6,292 nt of DNA, taken from contig JAHQWZ010000109.1 of the NCBI GenBank assembly GCA_029856425.1, forward strand, positions 1 through 6,292, written 5' to 3'. The stretch's first letter is position 1; every line of letters begins with the position of its first letter. This document shows positions 5,397 to 6,292 of this stretch, piece by piece. This DNA comes from Candidatus Thorarchaeota archaeon (GTDB taxonomy: Archaea; Asgardarchaeota; Thorarchaeia; Thorarchaeales; Thorarchaeaceae). The translations under genes and the position numbers were made by a program. The notes below the pieces were generated by a model. The model made no database searches and had not been told where the DNA came from. It saw only the letters and a program-made list of their open reading frames with translations.

Positions 5397-5406
5397 TGAG
5401 ATCTCA
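5397..5406. promoter_or_regulatory. 10-bp palindrome between divergent promoters
   Basis: TGAGATCTCA is a perfect palindrome in the 141-nt divergent spacer (5336-5476). It is about 20 nt behind box A of the chimera gene and about 30 nt behind that of the GNAT gene. A shared operator is possible; a 10-bp palindrome may also be chance. Confidence 0.25.
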
Positions 5407-5437
5407 GAGCGTCTATTGCCATTCCTGCCGAGTAAGC

Positions 5438-5445
5438 TCTATATG
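5438..5445 (+). promoter_or_regulatory. candidate TATA box of the GNAT gene
   Basis: TCTATATG lies 32-39 nt upstream of the ATG at 5477, at standard archaeal spacing. GAGG (5468-5471) follows as a Shine-Dalgarno site 5 nt before the start. Confidence 0.5.
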
Positions 5446-5476
5446 AACACCAAATCGATGCTGTCATGAGGAAAAA

Positions 5477-6292
5477 ATGACAATACAACAACGTGATTTT
5501 CATTGGAATGAGGATTTTGAACTTGTCAGAAACTTCCTCATAGAGCTATTCAACGCGACAAAATCCCTTCACAACATGATTCCCTCTAGGTTTGAAAATA
5601 GGAGATTCGGTCCTTGTGGTCCAGAATACACAGATGAAGATGACAGACTTGTCACGATTTGGGAAGAAACAGACGAATCAGACTTCTCAAAGGAGCGGAA
5701 ACTTATCGCTGTGACCATTCTTGATACATCTCCTGTGTCATATCTCAATATACATCCAGATCATGCACATGTGGAGAAAGATATCATTCTTGCAATGGAA
5801 GAGCAGAAAAGGGCGATGGGGAAGACTGACGAAGGAGAGGTCCGAATCGCATTCGTGACACCTGCAAGTCACACTCAGCGACGGAAACTTCTGAAAAATC
5901 TCGGTTATGAAGACCTAGGTAACTACGGACATCATCGAATTAGGCCCGTTGGTCTAGATGTCCCAGACTATTACCTTCCAGATGGCTACTCGATCAAACA
6001 TGTAGATGTTGCTGAAGAGTTTGAGAAATATCATGAGGTTATTGGTTCAGTGTTTCCTCACTGCGGAGAACACATGACTGAGAAAGCAGCCAAGCTTTAC
6101 AGTGAAGCCTCTTTCTATCATGATGGTATGGACTTGGTTGTAGTTGCACCTGATGGGAATTTTGCTGCGTTTACAACTATCAGGATGGATCCTGTAAGTG
6201 GGATTACTGAATTCGAACCAGTTGGCACTCATCCAGATCATCGAAAACTTGGCCTAGCAAAGTCGATTATCCTCGAGGGACTGAAACGTCTA
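5477..6292 (+). CDS. GNAT-family N-acetyltransferase, probably two-domain (3' end cut by window)
   Basis: The reading frame is open from the ATG at 5477 to the last base, giving 272 residues without a stop. The clearest motif is at the visible end: TEFEPVGTHPDHRKLGLAKS (244-263), the GNAT motif A with the acetyl-CoA pyrophosphate-binding R256-K-L-G259-L-A261, preceded by strands LVVVAPDGNFAAFTTIRMD (220-238). The first ~165 residues look like a diverged GNAT half: LNIHPDHAHVEKDIILAMEE (90-109), where the HPDH turn is kept but the R/Q-x-x-G-x-G/A loop is not, then RRKLLKNLGYEDLG (135-148), the usual GNAT C-terminal element. So the N-terminal half has probably lost CoA binding and the C-terminal half would be catalytic. 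The substrate is unknown. It is divergent from the zinc-ribbon/MazG gene, with its own TATA box and GAGG site; an ATG at 5466 is closed by a stop after four codons. About 40-60 residues are likely missing beyond the window. Confidence 0.85.
   Translation, partial: MTIQQRDFHWNEDFELVRNFLIELFNATKSLHNMIPSRFENRRFGPCGPEYTDEDDRLVTIWEETDESDFSKERKLIAVTILDTSPVSYLNIHPDHAHVEKDIILAMEEQKRAMGKTDEGEVRIAFVTPASHTQRRKLLKNLGYEDLGNYGHHRIRPVGLDVPDYYLPDGYSIKHVDVAEEFEKYHEVIGSVFPHCGEHMTEKAAKLYSEASFYHDGMDLVVVAPDGNFAAFTTIRMDPVSGITEFEPVGTHPDHRKLGLAKSIILEGLKRL

Noticed and set aside
6047..6241. 64-codon minus-strand open frame opposite the GNAT gene
   Set aside because: It is antisense to the conserved GNAT motif A region.
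1..6292. CRISPR array, tRNA or rRNA gene
   Set aside because: No regularly spaced direct repeats and no tRNA or rRNA signature were seen by eye on either strand; a dedicated covariance-model scan was not possible.

Overview
The window most likely comes from an archaeal chromosome. The evidence is a Sec61-beta-type translocon subunit, archaeal TATA-like boxes about 35 nt upstream of several starts, Shine-Dalgarno sites of the GGTGAT/GGAG type, a stand-alone Lrp/AsnC-type RAM-domain protein, degenerate universal stress proteins and small zinc-ribbon proteins. An Asgard (Thorarchaeota-like) origin fits the style and composition, but that is an impression and not something shown here.

Layout, left to right. 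(1) Positions ~20-1372 hold a lone tnpB transposon of the IS200/IS605 superfamily (IS1341 type, no tnpA). It has an intact RuvC/zinc-ribbon nuclease, a hairpin at the left end, a hairpin at the right end and probably an omega-RNA in its 3' part. It stops 9 nt from the convergent gene sec61beta (1374-1571). (2) 1648-2181 is a zinc-ribbon plus coiled-coil protein of unknown function. (3) 2278-4912 is a compact minus-strand operon: an APC amino-acid permease with a C-terminal USP-like domain, a RAM-domain protein overlapping it by ATGA, and a universal stress protein whose nucleotide-binding glycines are replaced. (4) 4952-5335 is a chimeric gene. Its promoter, leader and zinc ribbon are near copies of those of the 1648-2181 gene, but they are joined to only the C-terminal half of a MazG-like nucleotide pyrophosphohydrolase. 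(5) 5477-6292 (+) is a divergent GNAT acetyltransferase, probably two-domain, cut by the window end.

How the genes may work together: permease, RAM protein and USP look like one unit that imports an amino acid or amine and senses it or adjusts transport. The two zinc-ribbon genes appear to share a duplicated expression cassette. The TnpB element is an insertion next to an essential secretion gene, and its omega-RNA would run antisense into the 3' end of that gene.

The most interesting points are the cassette-capture origin of the zinc-ribbon/half-MazG gene and the TnpB guide implied by the sec61beta flank. No clearly new multi-gene system is visible.
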